64,000 nt of DNA, taken from the NCBI GenBank assembly GCA_964036295.1, contig OZ038465.1, positions 11,072,167-11,136,166 on the forward strand, given 5' to 3'. Made by a program: the position numbers and the translations under genes. The notes beneath the pieces were generated by a model. The model was given only the letters and a program-made list of their open reading frames with translations, was not told the DNA's origin and searched no databases. This DNA comes from Plumapathes pennacea. Lineage: Eukaryota; Cnidaria; Anthozoa; Antipatharia; Myriopathidae. Shown piece by piece: positions 32,388 to 44,900 of this stretch; the stretch's first letter is position 1, and the number at the start of each line of letters is the position of its first letter.

Positions 32388-34477
32388 ATGTTCGGGAATT
32401 TCGCCGCACCCGGAGGGATTCCGACGCCGCGCGAACGTAGACGAAAACTGACGACAGCAACAGTTCGTAAGGCAAGCCAGGCTCAGTTGGAAATGTTCAA
32501 GAAACGCAGCTCTGTTGATTCAAAGGTTGTCATCAACGTCGGTGGGAGAAAATTCGTTACTTATAAGAACACTCTGAAGCGCTTTCCACACACGCTGCTT
32601 GGCTGTGAGGAGTCCGTCAATCAATACTATGATGCTGTGAAAGGGGAGTATTTTATTGACCGCGACCCCCATATTTTCCGTTACGTTCTGAATTATTATC
32701 GCAGTGGGAAACTCCATCGTTCTCTCGAGGACTGCGACGCATCGTTCGAGGAGGAGCTCTACTTTTACGGGATCAAACCAAGAGAAATTCACGACTGTTG
32801 TTTTGACGAAGAGCATGACACCATTGCAGGGAACGTCATAAAAGACGATAACGCATCTTACCGGGTACCCACGGTTCAGACAAAAATCAAACGCATTAAA
32901 AATTGGATTTGGACAGCTGTCGAGGGGGAGGTGGACCGCGGACCAAGGGCGCTTATAGGTACAGTAAGTGTGTACATGATCGGTTTTTTCATAATTCTCA
33001 GTATTTTTACAACTGTGTTTGAAACGGTCCCGTGTGAAGGTGACGCGGGCGCGTGCACAGAGCAAAGGCAATCTCTGGATGTGCTGGATGAGATCTGCAT
33101 TTCCATCTTCACCATCGAGTTTATTTTAAGACTTCTTGTCTGCCCGAGCATCGTCAAGTTCGTCAAGTCCCCGATGAATGTAATCGACTTTTTATCCATC
33201 CTCCCGTTCTACCTGACCCTCTTCCTCACGTCAGTGCTGGGATCAAATTTGGATGCATTCATCGTTCTCCGCGTTCTCAGAATATTCCGAGTTTTTAAGC
33301 TCTCTCGAAATTCTAAGAGGCTGCAGCGTTTTGGAGCTATGATCGTCTCCTGTGTGCACGACCTGGCGTCGCTCGCTTTCGTCCTGTTAGTGGCTCTCAT
33401 TCTGTTCTCAAGCGTTTTGTATTTTATCGAACGTGGAGTGAAGGAAGGACAATTTACCAGCATCGTGGACAGTATGTGGTACACTACTGTCACCATGATC
33501 ACTCTGGGGTAAGTTTTTCTTTTCGTGATTTTTACAAATCAGGCATCACCCCACTCCCCTGTGGTTTGGCGGTGAACGGGGCGCGGCGACGGCGTAACAG
33601 GGTCAGCGTTTGGTTTCAAGTTTAAAACTGACAACTATTTAGTCGATTTAGTCTCTTTGGGTCAGGACTGGGTACCAAGCTGCAAGCATGCTGCAAAATA
33701 AATAAATAAATAAATAAATAAAAAGGAAAAGAAAAAAAACGCTCTGGAAAGTTGGGTTCTGATACTTCATTCGTCAGTCCAGGCGCCCGCACTGCACCAG
33801 CGACAGCGCGCGTTTGAAACCTTGTGAATTTTCGTTGGTCACAACTTGTTTGAGAAGTTATATTTCAGAAACAAGTGCGAGTGTTTGATGAGGAGTTCAA
33901 ACACAGGCACCAGGACGGGAGAGGACGACGGCAACGTCAGTGAAACTATAAAACTAAAGGCAGAAGACAAAAGGAGCACGTAAATATCTAAAATTGACAT
34001 GATCTCGGGGTCGTCGTGCTCTCGCGCGTGACTTGAAATGCTTCTTTTCAGGTTGTTGTCAGGACGTGGGCGACATTTCGAGAAATTACGATAGTCGTTC
34101 TTTTTAGTTCCGTTCTTCTTAGACGATGAAAGCAACAGAATCTAGGCAAAAAAACAAGCTAAGAGAGACACTCATCCGCTTGACCAAACGCTACGCGCTG
34201 GTTGGCTAATACAATTATGAATTATTATTAACTTTGGGAACTTCGTTTCAGGTATGGTGACATGGTTCCTCAAACAGTTTTAGGCAAGATCGTGGGCGGA
34301 TTGTGTTGTATGAGTGGAGTGATCCTCATATCTCTGCCGATACCGATTATCCAAGAGAAGGACATATTCAAAAAAGAAATGCTCAGCGTGTATAACGTGA
34401 AAGAACTCCATAAAAAGATTTCAGAAATGCAGAAAGCTGCACCAGTTGAGTGCGGTGACCGAAACTCAAGGGCATAA
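32388..34477 (+). CDS. Voltage-gated K+ channel subunit KvA, Shal (Kv4)-like, 2 exons, 448 aa
   Basis: Six-TM potassium channel alpha-type subunit in the plasma membrane. Exons are 32388-33508 and 34252-34477; the intron splits the first Gly codon of GYGD (374-377). T1 domain about 46-138 starts [10 protein letters not shown] and ends with the zinc motif H110-x5-C116-x20-C137C138, typical of Shab/Shaw/Shal but not Shaker. S1 about 188-213, S2 233-251, S3 262-284. S4 (290-306) reads [17 protein letters not shown], with five basic residues. S5 is followed by the pore helix [13 protein letters not shown]6 ends [10 protein letters not shown], not the usual PVPVIVSNF. The C-terminus is only about 40 residues. 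The ATG at 32388 is the first in frame after a stop-free stretch; a spliced upstream exon is possible. It could be a working channel or a modifier subunit. Confidence 0.93.
33695..33723. repeat. (AAAT)n microsatellite in the KvA intron
   Basis: About seven AAAT units. Confidence 0.9.
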
Positions 34478-34779
34478 TTAGCTGTTGCAGCGTGTGGGAT
34501 TGAACATGGACAAATGTCAAGCTGAGATTTCTCCACAACCAGCGTAGCCACACATCAGTAAAGAAAAAGAGTTGTTTTGGACATGCAGTTCGCGGCTGCT
34601 TCCATATTTGGTATTAAATATCGTACTCCAAATTTGAAAGAAACAATATTTTTGCCGAATGACGTTCAACTAGTCTTTGCTGTCAAAATTAGCTAAGTGG
34701 TGTAGCCCACATTTATAAAACAGTTGAAAGTCTAGCTTTGATAATTTCGTCCACTATGCCTATTTACTTCTTCAACAAA

Positions 34780-34965
34780 TTAACTATGCCTCTTTACTTC
34801 CAACAAATTAGCTATACGTCGTGTTAACACAACTAGCTTTGGGTCGCACTCCTTTAAAGTTTTTGCTGCTAAATTCTGGAATAACCAAACTGAAAAAGTT
34901 AGAACTGCTTCTGATCTTAACGCCTTTAAAAGTCTAATCCGTAATATTGCGCTTTCAACAATACT
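34780..34965 (+). pseudogene. LINE reverse-transcriptase 3'-end relic
   Basis: A plus-strand frame reads SFGSHSFKVFAAKFWNNQT then KVRTASDLNAFKSLIRN. This is the motif that typically closes the ORF of CR1/L2-type non-LTR elements (SF...A..WN.LP..VR...s...FK..L). Only this end is left. Confidence 0.55.
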
Positions 34966-35009
34966 TGCCGCGACTTTTGCACCAAAGAACTTTTCTAACA
35001 TTTCTTCGT

Positions 35010-35510
35010 TACAGTGGAACCTTCCTGATTGACCACCTCCTGCAAGCGACCACCTCTCTTTAAGTGACCACTTACCAAATGACCGATTGGGACGTCACTC
35101 AGTCAAATTACTATTAGTGAAACCTCTCGTAAGCGTCACCACCTCTCGTAGGCGACCGCGACCACCTTGAGGCTCACTGATTGAATTTTCAATTGTTTTT
35201 TTTACCTCCGGTAAGCGACCACTCTGTGCTCCCAAAGAGCAATTTTCTGTGTACTAACTCTTCTGCAGAAACGGGACCGGACTAAACATTAACATATAGT
35301 AATGTAACGTACAACGGTACAGAAGGTTGATCTCTTAAAACTCGAGATGTCATTAACTCGCTGAAACTGCGCATTATTTGACTCTGGTTGTGGCCCAGAG
35401 CTGGATCTCACTCAGGACTCCCATGGTGTGAAATTCCCATAAGCGACCACCTCCCGTAAGCGACCACTTAAAGCCGAACAAAGGGTGGTCGCTTACGGGA
35501 GGTTCTGGGG
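35010..35510. mobile_element. Non-autonomous DNA element with 'GTAAGCGACCACC' repeats
   Basis: The left end CAGTGGAACCTTCCTGATTG and the right end GGTCGCTTACGGGAGGTTCT are inverted relatives. Internal copies of CTCCCGTAAGCGACCAC and AAGCGACCACCTCTC occur at both ends. It is related to 31945-32305. Confidence 0.7.
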
Positions 35511-36312
35511 CCATGCTCAAATTTTAGATTAGATTAAGGTCTACTGGCCTTAATTCTTAGATATAGACTTTAGATTTTCAATATATATCTGAGATATACT
35601 TTTACATTGAAGATCGATATTTTCAATACTTGATATAAATGTTCCATATTTATTACTGCCGATCATTATTAATTATTTTTTTCGGAGATATTAGCTTCTT
35701 TAGCTACACTGTAAATCCAAATTGAAATATAGACTAGTTTATGTTATGTTATGTTACTTCCATTCGTTGCTTGCTGTGGCTGATTTCAAATCATGTAACA
35801 CATCTTTGGGTGTTCTCTCACTGTGTTAAGCTTACTTTATAAACTCTAAAGTGTTTTAGTAGTATTACAGAAACAATTTCCCAATATTGTTACATAATTT
35901 GAAATGGGACAACAACATTTCCACAACATTTCCATCTAACTGGACATAAAAATCGATATTGAGCTACTCGTGACATATTGTCTTTTGAATATTAAGCCTA
36001 CTGGTAAGTTCCTGGGGACATCTTGGGATTTACAAGCGAAGCACAAACTCTCGGGGGAAGTATGAGGGAGTGGGGGTTGTACTCCCATACGCAAGCCATA
36101 TGTGCTGCCCCAAAAGGTTTTCTTTTCCAAGCATTTGTCCGAAGGGTATATGTCGTATTTTGTCTCGTCTCTGGACTGAGGTAGCAGTTTTTGCTTATTT
36201 TGGGCGAAGTTGTTGGGAAATAGGTCTGAAATATGGAGAAAATCTTGGTATACAGGTCCGATCTGAAATAGAGTCGGGAAATCATTTATACTTCTTGCTC
36301 TAAAGTAGGGTA
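35511..36312. other. Intergenic, no gene recognised
   Basis: AT-rich sequence, with TTATGTTATGTTA runs near 35740. ORFs at 35936-36325 on both strands mirror one another and carry no domain. Confidence 0.35.
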
Positions 36313-36473
36313 AAGCCTGGTTCACACGAGTAAAGCAAGCGCAAGCGCAAACGCAAACGCAAGCGACCGGTTCACACGGTAAAATTTGTGAAGCAAGCGC
36401 AAACGCAAGCGTAAGAGAATGGAAAAGTTTTCATTCTCTTGCGCTTGCTTTACCGTGTGAACCAGCCTTAAGG
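36313..36473. mobile_element. MITE with GGTTCACACGGTAAAGCAAGCGCAAG ends
   Basis: AAGCCTGGTTCACACGAGTA at the left and its reverse complement at 36436-36473 pair. The centre is made of AAGCGCAAACGCAAGC iterations. Relatives occur at 56310-56720. Confidence 0.75.
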
Positions 36474-37432
36474 GTTTTCAGAACCAGGCGTCACACTCCT
36501 ATGAGTTTCGTTAAACCGCGTTTATGCAAACGAATCCAGTGGATTACAAATTAGAAAGCTAAAATTCCAGTAGTTCGGGGAGGAGTGCTGTTTTCAACTT
36601 GCGTAGCGGGATCGACAGGGTTTCTGGCGCAAGCAAACGAAGACAGACTGGACGAAAATGTGTCCATTTGGTGCGGTACGAACGGACCTCAGCACTCATA
36701 TAAAGTGACGGTACTTAAAGCAGGTCTCTGAAAGTAATCTGGGCAAACACGATGGACGTCCTTCGCTCACCTATATGCATAAAAAGTATATGATCATTAC
36801 AACAAACTGAGAAATACAGGTGAAAAATACCTGTTGCGTTACCCCAGTTGATGATTGGTCGGAATGCACTGGTACCAGTCCAGTACAGTAATTCAATTAT
36901 ACAACATTTTACGTTCTTCCTAAAATATAGTCTTATAATTGTGGGAATACTCTCGTAATTTCCTGTCGTACCAATATTTTACGTGCAGTCAAAACCGTTG
37001 TGGAATCATATTCAAAATGAAAAAGTAGCTAAAAGCTGTACTGGAGCCAAGCAAATGAAACATGGAATTTTGCCAGGAATCGACTACATGCAAGGAAGCA
37101 TGGCAATTATGTACGAATAAAAGGTTTCTGGGAGTTCGTAGCCTCCATGTTTTCGCTATTATCAAGCTTTTCATATGAAAGCGGTAAATCTTCACGAGCT
37201 TTCGCGAGCATCATTTACGAACTTTTCCTTTAGCCAATAATTATAACGAACTTATACAAATCATCCATATACGTTGGAAAAAGATGCTTGCTTCTGTTGT
37301 ATCTGCTAATAACGCCACTTCATTTGACTTCTCCGACATCAGCAATAAACGTAAATTTCTCATGTTATGACGCATTGTTCTTTATACCTGAGATATATTT
37401 GCATGAATACAAAGTATAACTATATTTTTATA
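36474..37432. other. Intergenic, no gene recognised
   Basis: No exon-like or bounded repeat signal. Confidence 0.35.
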
Positions 37433-37765
37433 TAGACACAAGTGTTTTACTGGAAAATATACCGTGCGTAAAATCCATACGAAACTACATCCGGGACCCG
37501 AGTGGCGTATTTTCCATATCCTCACTAGTGAGGATATCGTTGGCATCATTTCCCGCTTTTGCACGGTTGTTTGTGCAATTTTTCGTAAAACACTCGTGTC
37601 TATATATAATAAAAAGAAAATTACACGGCGGCTTGAAGATATGGATTTTATTTTCTCGTGGTAAAAATAATATTTTACTCACTCGCGAAGCGCTCGTTCG
37701 TAAAATATTGTTTTTACCACTCGAAAATAAAATTCATATCTTCGCGCCGCCGTGTAATATCCTCT
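37433..37765. mobile_element. Two adjacent inverted-repeat elements, copy 2
   Basis: Nearly identical, base for base, to 27179-27510, including both inverted-repeat pairs and the following CTCTATATA tract. It retains the ATTACACGGCGGC end, and GCGCCGCCGTGTAAT is intact at the right. Confidence 0.85.
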
Positions 37766-37782
37766 ATATATACATGTATATG

Positions 37783-37790
<8 letters not shown>

Positions 37791-37820
<30 letters not shown>
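37791..37820. repeat. (TG)15 microsatellite
   Basis: Uninterrupted TG units following TA-rich sequence. Confidence 0.95.
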
Positions 37821-37821
<1 letters not shown>

Positions 37822-37829
37822 CTGACACG

Positions 37830-40275
37830 CGGTACACAACTAAGGTGACAAAGGACAGCGCAAACTCGAGTGTTCGCTCGTTGTGACAGTGTGTCCACTG
37901 GTTTGAAACAAAATAAAGTGTACTTAATGCCTGAGGTTATTTTGCTCGCACAACGCACTGCTTTTTATTTTCAAATTCTATGCATCAAAAGTTATTAAAA
38001 AGTTAAGCTCGAGACGCTAATCCCACAGACATAACACACACTGTCCACCAAAATGCCACAAAATAATAAATCCGAATTTTCATCATAATTATACTGAAGC
38101 CATCAGTTACGGCGTAATTTTAATACCCGAAAGCATTTCTTCGTTTGGGCTTTATTTCTGCTGACTCGCGCTGGCAGTAAATTGTGTGCTGATTAATGAA
38201 TGCTACCGCAAGGGGCAGCTTTTTTATTATTTGAAAATTTTAAATGAGCGTAATATTTGGACATTCAAAGGAACATCGGGTAAACACCATTATCTTTTTG
38301 GTTGATGAAAGTTCGCAGTGAAGTTCTTTGTTTGACTCGCCATCTCATTAATTTAGTGAAAGTGCCCGTGACAAGAAACACAAAGCAATTAGACCAGGTC
38401 TCATTTAGCAGTCAGATATTTAAAAAGAATTCTTTCACGTTGAACTAACTAAATGAAAAATAATGAAAAACACTGTCTTTAATAAATAATGGCTTTCAAG
38501 AACAATAATTGAACAGTAATGTTACTTTAGCGTTGCTTCACATATTAACAAGAACTGTTTCGTAAGCCGTAGGAATACCATAAAATTGCGAGAGAAATAG
38601 GCGAGGAACGTGGGACGAGGATAGTTTAGGAAATTTATACCGGAGAACCAAACATTGACTCTCGGGCAGACTGTTATATTTTGCCCGCAGTCAAGCAATT
38701 GTGTTTACTAAACAGGGACACACTCCACCGTATGAAATAATAATTTTTTTTACTCGAACCTTTTAGCAAGATTACCAGAAACATGGCAAAGTTCCTTGAA
38801 TATTTATTACCATAATACAATAAAAAACCCAATGGCGATAACATTGTTGATTAGAAGCCCGCAGCTTGTTTGTATTGAATTTTAAACTCACTGGCACAAT
38901 AAAATCCTTATGTGGAACAAATGAGCGTACTATTTTGACGTGAAGCTAGTCGAGCACCTGTGTGTTGACAATTGAGTTTCCCCATCTCTCCCACAGTGAT
39001 GACTGATGTTTATATGGGCAGCAGCCAATTGCTTCACAGGAAATGCGGTGCCGTTTGAACGCTAAATCAACCTGTCAATTATTTGAAGCGACATAACGAT
39101 AGCAATTTACCACAAGAGATGTGACTTTTACCTTCTCATAGCCAACAGAACGCCTTTCAGCTTATGGTTAATTCTGGCAAAGAATTCAAACTGATTACAA
39201 GGGAGAAAGTAAGTTCGTTTTCACTCACAGATGAGGCATCGACCGACATTTCATCCCGTTAGAGCGTTGAACTCGCTCCAATACTAATCGCTCTTTCCGT
39301 GCTATTTCCATAGACATACTTCTGAAGAAATCCGGTGGTCGAAGAATTAGTCTTAGCTGACCGATGCGGTAGGTGTAATTGATCATCTTTGTCTGTAGCA
39401 CAAAACCGAACAAAATACTAATTTCGGCCGGTTCGCTTGCATCGACTGAGCGTATTTACCATCCATTCGTACAAGCCTTTGCGCGGCATAAAGTTGGCTT
39501 GAAGTTAAATCTTGAAATAAGATTTTAAATGGAACATACAGCTGTACTTTACACAGAGGTTTTAGTTCACTAAATTAATTCAAAAGCAGAATTAAAAAGC
39601 CCCAATTTGTCGCAGATTCTAATGTTCGAACTGGTGCTTGCAAATATGGCCCGAGAGGTTGTTTTTGTTGGTCGAAGGGCGCACCCTGGATGTGTAACAT
39701 TCAAATGCACAACAGAATCCACAGAAACGCATAAACATAAGAACATACAACAAAATCATCCAACATTTGGCTACAGTGTTGAAATTATCTATATGGAAAC
39801 CGTAGCTTTATCACCAGCTTTAATCAGCAATATTCGCAATAATGGTTCGAAGTATATTCCAAACGAGAGCATAGATAAACCGACCGAAATGAATTAATTG
39901 GGTCACATAATCGTTTCTCTTTGGCAATTACAGGATATCGGAGAGGGGAACTTTTGTTTTTAATTTCGACTCCGGAAGGGAAACGGCAGTACCCAGTGGA
40001 GTCAGGTGCCGTAACTGCATTATCTTGTTCCCATTTTTATTTAGCCTGCAGCCACAGGTTTCGCTCAGAGACGAAATTTCAAGATGTCCTTCGTCGATTC
40101 ACTTCACTTCCCCGGTTAGTGAATTTCAGTTTTTAGACTACATCAAAAGCGTCATTTTGCAAAAATTTCTGAATATATATATATATTAGAGCCAAAATAC
40201 TATTTTCTCTACATGATACCTGCCATTTGGCCGCTGATTGCTCCTGTCAGAATTAATAACGACGCGCCCCGCGAA
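37830..40275. other. Intergenic, no gene recognised
   Basis: AT-rich. The ORF at 39607-39897 (96 codons) has no recognisable domain. Confidence 0.35.
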
Positions 40276-40276
40276 T

Positions 40277-40420
40277 CACGTGATGTACTCCTCGTTCTGT
40301 TGTGTCACATACTCACTGTTGTGACAAGGGTTTGAGCTTCTCTGAGTTTTTCGAATGTCGTCGTCTTCAAAAAGGCGGATGTCCTGCCCTTTCTCTTCAT
40401 CGTCGAAAGATCTTCTCGAA
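40277..40420 (-). CDS. Possible orphan terminal exon (charged C-terminus)
   Basis: A minus-strand frame reads RRSFDDEEKGQDIRLFEDDD and later EYVTQQNEEYIT before a stop. It directly follows a T-rich tract ending CGAG (40421-40454), which could be an acceptor. Composition is unlike the surrounding AT-rich DNA. No partner exon or family was recognised. It could be the tail of a receptor or a chance frame. Confidence 0.25.
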
Positions 40421-41049
40421 AAAAAAAAAAAAAAACAAAAACAAAAACAAAAATCGAAAGACACTCCGCGAAAGCTGCTAATGCCTTGGCTCAAAGTGAT
40501 CGTGTCGCGCGATCAGGCTGCTGAGACTGTCTTGACATTAATCGGTATCTTATTTATTTTTTATTTTTTTATTTTATCGGTATCTTATTTGCTCCTGGAG
40601 TAAAAAATGCCCATCACTAAAGTGTCGTAGTAGATGGAGCACGTAGAGTGAAATCACTTTAACACCTCATTATTTCCTTTCCTTAATAACTATTCTGCTG
40701 TAAAAAAAATGTCTTAGTATCGGATATGAGGTAATTTCCTGCGATTTATGAAGTACTTCAGAACAGCTTTCAGCACCAATTGCAATGATTATCTTGTTAT
40801 CTTGACAGGTACCAAACAATTGCGTATTGATAATTTTATTGGACAAAAAGGCAAATGCAAATAAGAAAACGCACAGTAACCCACTAACTGCTTTTAATCT
40901 TTCTTGGATTAATTTTCTCCAGGTTTCATTGGCAACAGATTAACTAAGGTTAAGTCAGTTGCAAGAGTTTTAGTAATAACTGCAGGATAGTGCTTACTAC
41001 ATATCAATCTCTCCTGCTACGTACCGATCTCGTAGCAACCAGAAATTTG

Positions 41050-41265
41050 TACTGACTTGGTGGCCGAGCGGTTTGGGGGTGGTGGACCTGAATCCGGAAT
41101 GAAGCTCCAAGCCGGGAGGTCGTGGGCTCAATTCCCACGACCGGTGGTAGTAAGAAGGTTTTTTTATCCGAGGAGGCAACTCCAACGGCTTTTCCCTTCT
41201 GAACCTGTCTCCTTTCTACAGGTATTCCACCGGTCGGACATTTGAAACATGAGCCTCTGGCTCGG
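41050..41265 (+). repeat. tRNA-derived SINE (Leu/Ser-type head)
   Basis: TGGTGGCCGAGCGGTTTGGG gives an A box and GTGGGCTCAATTCCCAC a B box, about 60 bp apart as in class II tRNAs. The arms do not fold as an intact tRNA, and about 100 bp of unrelated tail follows. This is a SINE rather than a functional tRNA. Confidence 0.65.
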
Positions 41266-42002
41266 GAGAATGGGCAACCACTCCCTAATGCTTATTTTTT
41301 ATTTATTTATTTTTAAAATAGTTTTGAACGTCTGAAAAATTAAGGTTATTATACTATTTAACGCTGTAAATCAAGGTGCCACTTTTTCGATCCATGATAA
41401 AGTCAAAGATTTGACGTTTAGATATTTTATAATTTATCTGTTCTAAATGTGAGCACAGGTGAATTTTACTGATATCTATATATAATATATTTACAGTGTG
41501 AGCGTGTTTGTTTGTCCGCGTAAAATGTCACAACCGCTGATCTTATCTCATAATAACTAATAGGCTATAAAATATCGCTCCCAGCCAAGAAGATGCGAAG
41601 AGTGAACATCCGGTCGGCTCTTTGTGGTTTGAGTTGCCACTATTAGACTAAGGTACTAATTTGCATTTAGAAATCGACAATCTGTCCATCATTATTTTAG
41701 CGCGTAATTGTGCGAATTCGGCGTTCATATTCGGGGGATAAACGGCTGGTGGACTTCTAGTCTACTAGTCTTCAATACATTTGCTTATCTGATTTGAAGA
41801 AGATTCTTTTCTTACGTCAGGTGGTCCAAATATTAGCCTGTGACTACTATTAATCATACCACACTAACTGTTTTGACCCATCAAATATTTCCTCTTGTGC
41901 GTGATTGGTGGAATCGTGTCACGTGACCCAATAACGTCCGCTTGCGAGTCAATAACCCCCAGCTGGCGAACTGTTGAAGTATCTGAAGGATAAATAAAGA
42001 CA
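41266..42002. other. Intergenic, no gene recognised
   Basis: A T-rich TTTATTTATTTATTTTT run follows the SINE at about 41296. No other structure identified. Confidence 0.35.
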
Positions 42003-42192
42003 ATAAACTACTTTTGGCTTTAGAAATATGCACGGATATTTGTCCTTGGACATTATCTTTTCCTCGAAGCTCAAAGTTGCCCTCGAGCTTCGCTTTCGGG
42101 CAACTGCTCGCCACTACTCGTAACCGAGATAATATCTTCAGCCAAATGTCTGTGCATACTTCCTCGCCAAATGCAGTTTATTGTTTATATAC
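42003..42192. mobile_element. MITE with AATAAACT ... AGTTTATT ends
   Basis: The left part AATAAACTACTTTTGGCTTT then ATATGCACGGATATTTG pairs with GATAATATCTTCAGCCAAAT ... TGTGCATACTTCC ... GCAGTTTATT at the right. CTCGAGCTTCGC / GCGAAGCTCGAG-like pairing fills the centre. Confidence 0.6.
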
Positions 42193-42484
42193 TCCTGATA
42201 AAACATTTTTTCATGGCATTCAATATAGTTAGTCCCTCCCAAAACGTTGATGACAGATGTATAAAACTTGGATATATGACACCATCGATACCGGAATAGG
42301 ACACCATGGCTTTTTTACTCGTTGAATGTACGCCCAGATACTATGATTTCGTTGACATAATTTACAGTAATTGGAAGCAGTGAATTTCGGCAATTTTTTA
42401 TTACGCTAGGACGACTATTTATCCGTTTTATTTCATATTTGTTCTATTTGACTTACTGGAATCAATTGACAAAGCGTCAAAATA

Positions 42485-42990
42485 CAAAGAGAGGAAGCTA
42501 TTATTTTGCCCAAAAAAGTACATTCATGACCTCAGAAAGCGACAGCACCTCAATCCGGTTATTATGTACTTCATCTGTGAGACGTGTCAGTCCCTCACTG
42601 AAGTCCTGCTGCAAGCCGCGGGTTGTGTTCCAACACAGCGAAACACATAAACGATGTACACTCCGTATTACACTCCTTAGGATGTAGAATTTTGTTATCA
42701 CAACTTTCAATCTGTTTTTTTCCGGAGTAGTTTGCTGGACTCTCGATCGACTTTTGTGGCGTGCGCTGGCCTCGATTTTTCGGTCTTCTGTTGCTCGTCT
42801 TTGCTCAAGACGGAGTTCTGGCTGTTCGATTGAATTTCACGGATGTGTAGTTTCTTCGTTTTTGTGGAAGATGAGCTTCGCGAGACTGTTGCGTTTACAG
42901 TTTTACAGATTCCTTTGGTATAAACACGATGCAAGTACAGCACAAACGTTCAGTTTTTACTCAAGTTTTGTCTGCCACACGACTGACAGA
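42485..42990 (-). pseudogene. Possible decayed rhodopsin-type GPCR fragment
   Basis: A minus-strand frame first gives a short hydrophobic FVLYLHRVYTKGICKTVN step, then about 55 polar residues ending SSKLLRKKTD and a stop, like an intracellular loop 3. Continuing in other frames there are KVVITKFYIL, VYIVYV and finally YIITGLRCCRFLRS, which resembles TM7 plus helix 8 of class A receptors. At least two frame changes and stops intervene. The assignment rests on weak motifs only. Confidence 0.25.
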
Positions 42991-43080
42991 CGAACATTAA
43001 AAAACGACGTAGCGTCACGATTAGTATTCTCGCAGCCTCGGGCACGAGAATGGCTTCAAAAAAATTCAAATATTAACTGA

Positions 43081-44470
43081 CTGTCACGTTAACAACACTA
43101 GTTTTGGGATTTCATGGTTGTATTTTTTTTGGTTACTTCAGGACACTTAATTGTGAGAAGATTACGCGAAAAAAAAAATGTTCTCCCCATTCAATTTAAA
43201 TCACTTGATGGAGTACTGACTCTATTATTTACGCTGTGATTTTCTTCTAATAAATGAGCTATCTTGATTTTATTATCCATACGATTAGCAACTACTACTG
43301 TTCTTATTATGCTGGGCCTAAGGGCCCAGCATATAATTGTTTTCACCCGAAAACCACAGCGTAGGTATCATGACAATTGGTGAAAGAAGTCCCCCCTCTA
43401 GGATTTCGAAGTTTGATTGACGTGTAAGCAAAAATACTATATTTTGATTGGATAATGTTCACGTGCAAGCGGCGTGCAAGCCTTTCTTTTCTTGGCTGAG
43501 TTTCAAAGTATGTAACGTGAGATTTTTGTTGACATAACTTGCGCTCTTGCGGTTTTGGTTTATTATATTCACTTTCGCATTTTTCTTCGTCCAGCTGGTT
43601 AAAACTAAGCGAAGGAAAGCAAACATAATCAAACGATACCACTTCGACAAGCTGAAATGGCTCCCGGCTGGGTTTTTCAGCTTTAACATACGCTCGTCAA
43701 ACAACCGTGAATTAATCAAAACCTCAAAACCGCGGTGATAATAGCTCTGAAATGAAACAGGCCGACTGGAAATTTAGAAAGCCTTGTAGAAGAAACGCAA
43801 TTTAGAAGACGAAAAACAGGTAAGTAATGAAGCGCAGGCTAGATTAATCGTGGCCTATGATTAGAAACAAATGTTCGAAGTCAAACTGTCAAAATTAAAA
43901 TGCATGAAAATGAGATAAGTCACGCATACTCCCAAACTCAAAATGTAGATTCTCTCATCCTTTTGAAGCAACTGTACGAGTGTTGTATTATAACTTACAG
44001 TTTAATCAGGTTCATTTGAGTAAATCAAAAGCCAAGTTACCTATACTGTATGATATTTTTTCGGGTGAGAAATTGAAAGAGAAAATTGAAGTTGATCACT
44101 CTTGGGAGTCTCGCTCTAGTCCAGAGATTGGTTATTCAATAATTTCTTATGATGCGTGCGGACACTTGCCACACCAAACTTGAATCCCAGCATCTGTCGC
44201 GTTTTCACGCGACAACACTTGTTTTACGTTTACGTGTCTCCTCGCTTGAAGTCCATAGATCAACGGAGATTGTATTTAGATAAACAAAACGAAACACGTT
44301 AGCTCTATTAATGTTTCACTGTGTTCAGATTCGAGTGCAATTGGTAGTGGGCAAGAAGACTAGGAATTTCGGAGGATGTAAGTCTCTTAGTTGAAAGGAC
44401 ACTCACAAAAACGTAAGAACAGACAGACAGACTTTATATTTTGTAGACTCAACAGCTTGGGGCAGCACTT
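43081..44470. other. Intergenic, no gene recognised
   Basis: Opposing ORFs at 43343-43738 overlap one another and show no domain. Nothing else identified. Confidence 0.35.
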
Positions 44471-44479
44471 CCGAGGGTA

Positions 44480-44830
44480 GTAGTAAACTCCAGGCTGTTC
44501 AAAACCTTGCCCTTCGCGGCCAGAAAATACGACCATGCAACTCCCATCTTGAAACAACTTCGATGGCTTCCAGTAAGGCAGGAACTATACTATCGTGATG
44601 TCATAATGGCGTTTGTAAATGCGTGATAGGGCGTGCTCCGGAATACTTTTCTGGAAAATATCAAGCGTTGTGAAGTAACGAGCCGTAAAACCAGAAAGTA
44701 ACACTCAAATGCTTAATATATCTCTTTTTAGAATTTCCAATGGTCAAAGGACATTTTGCTATAGGACAGTTACCTATGGAACTCTTTAGAACGGGAACTT
44801 AAATTATGTGAACCGGTTAGACTTTATAGT
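44480..44830 (+). pseudogene. LINE reverse-transcriptase relic (CR1/L2-like)
   Basis: Plus-strand frames read KLQAVQNLALRG, then KYDHATPILKQLRWLPVRQE and LYYRDVIMAFV, then GRAPEYF. This is the C-terminal 'QN.AAR' to 'L.WLP' block of non-LTR reverse transcriptases. At least three frame changes or stops mark it as dead. Confidence 0.75.
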
Positions 44831-44900
44831 TGCTCTCTGAAACGCAAAGTGGCCCTGGCCGACTTGACAGCTACAAACTTGTACTGACTTGCAAAAGAGT

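Noticed and set aside
32520..33071. 183-codon minus-strand ORF over KvA
   Set aside because: Shadow of the KvA T1-S1 coding region, which is well supported on the plus strand.
41050..41130. tRNA-Leu/Ser gene
   Set aside because: A and B boxes are present but the acceptor stem and arms do not pair as an intact tRNA, and a SINE tail follows.
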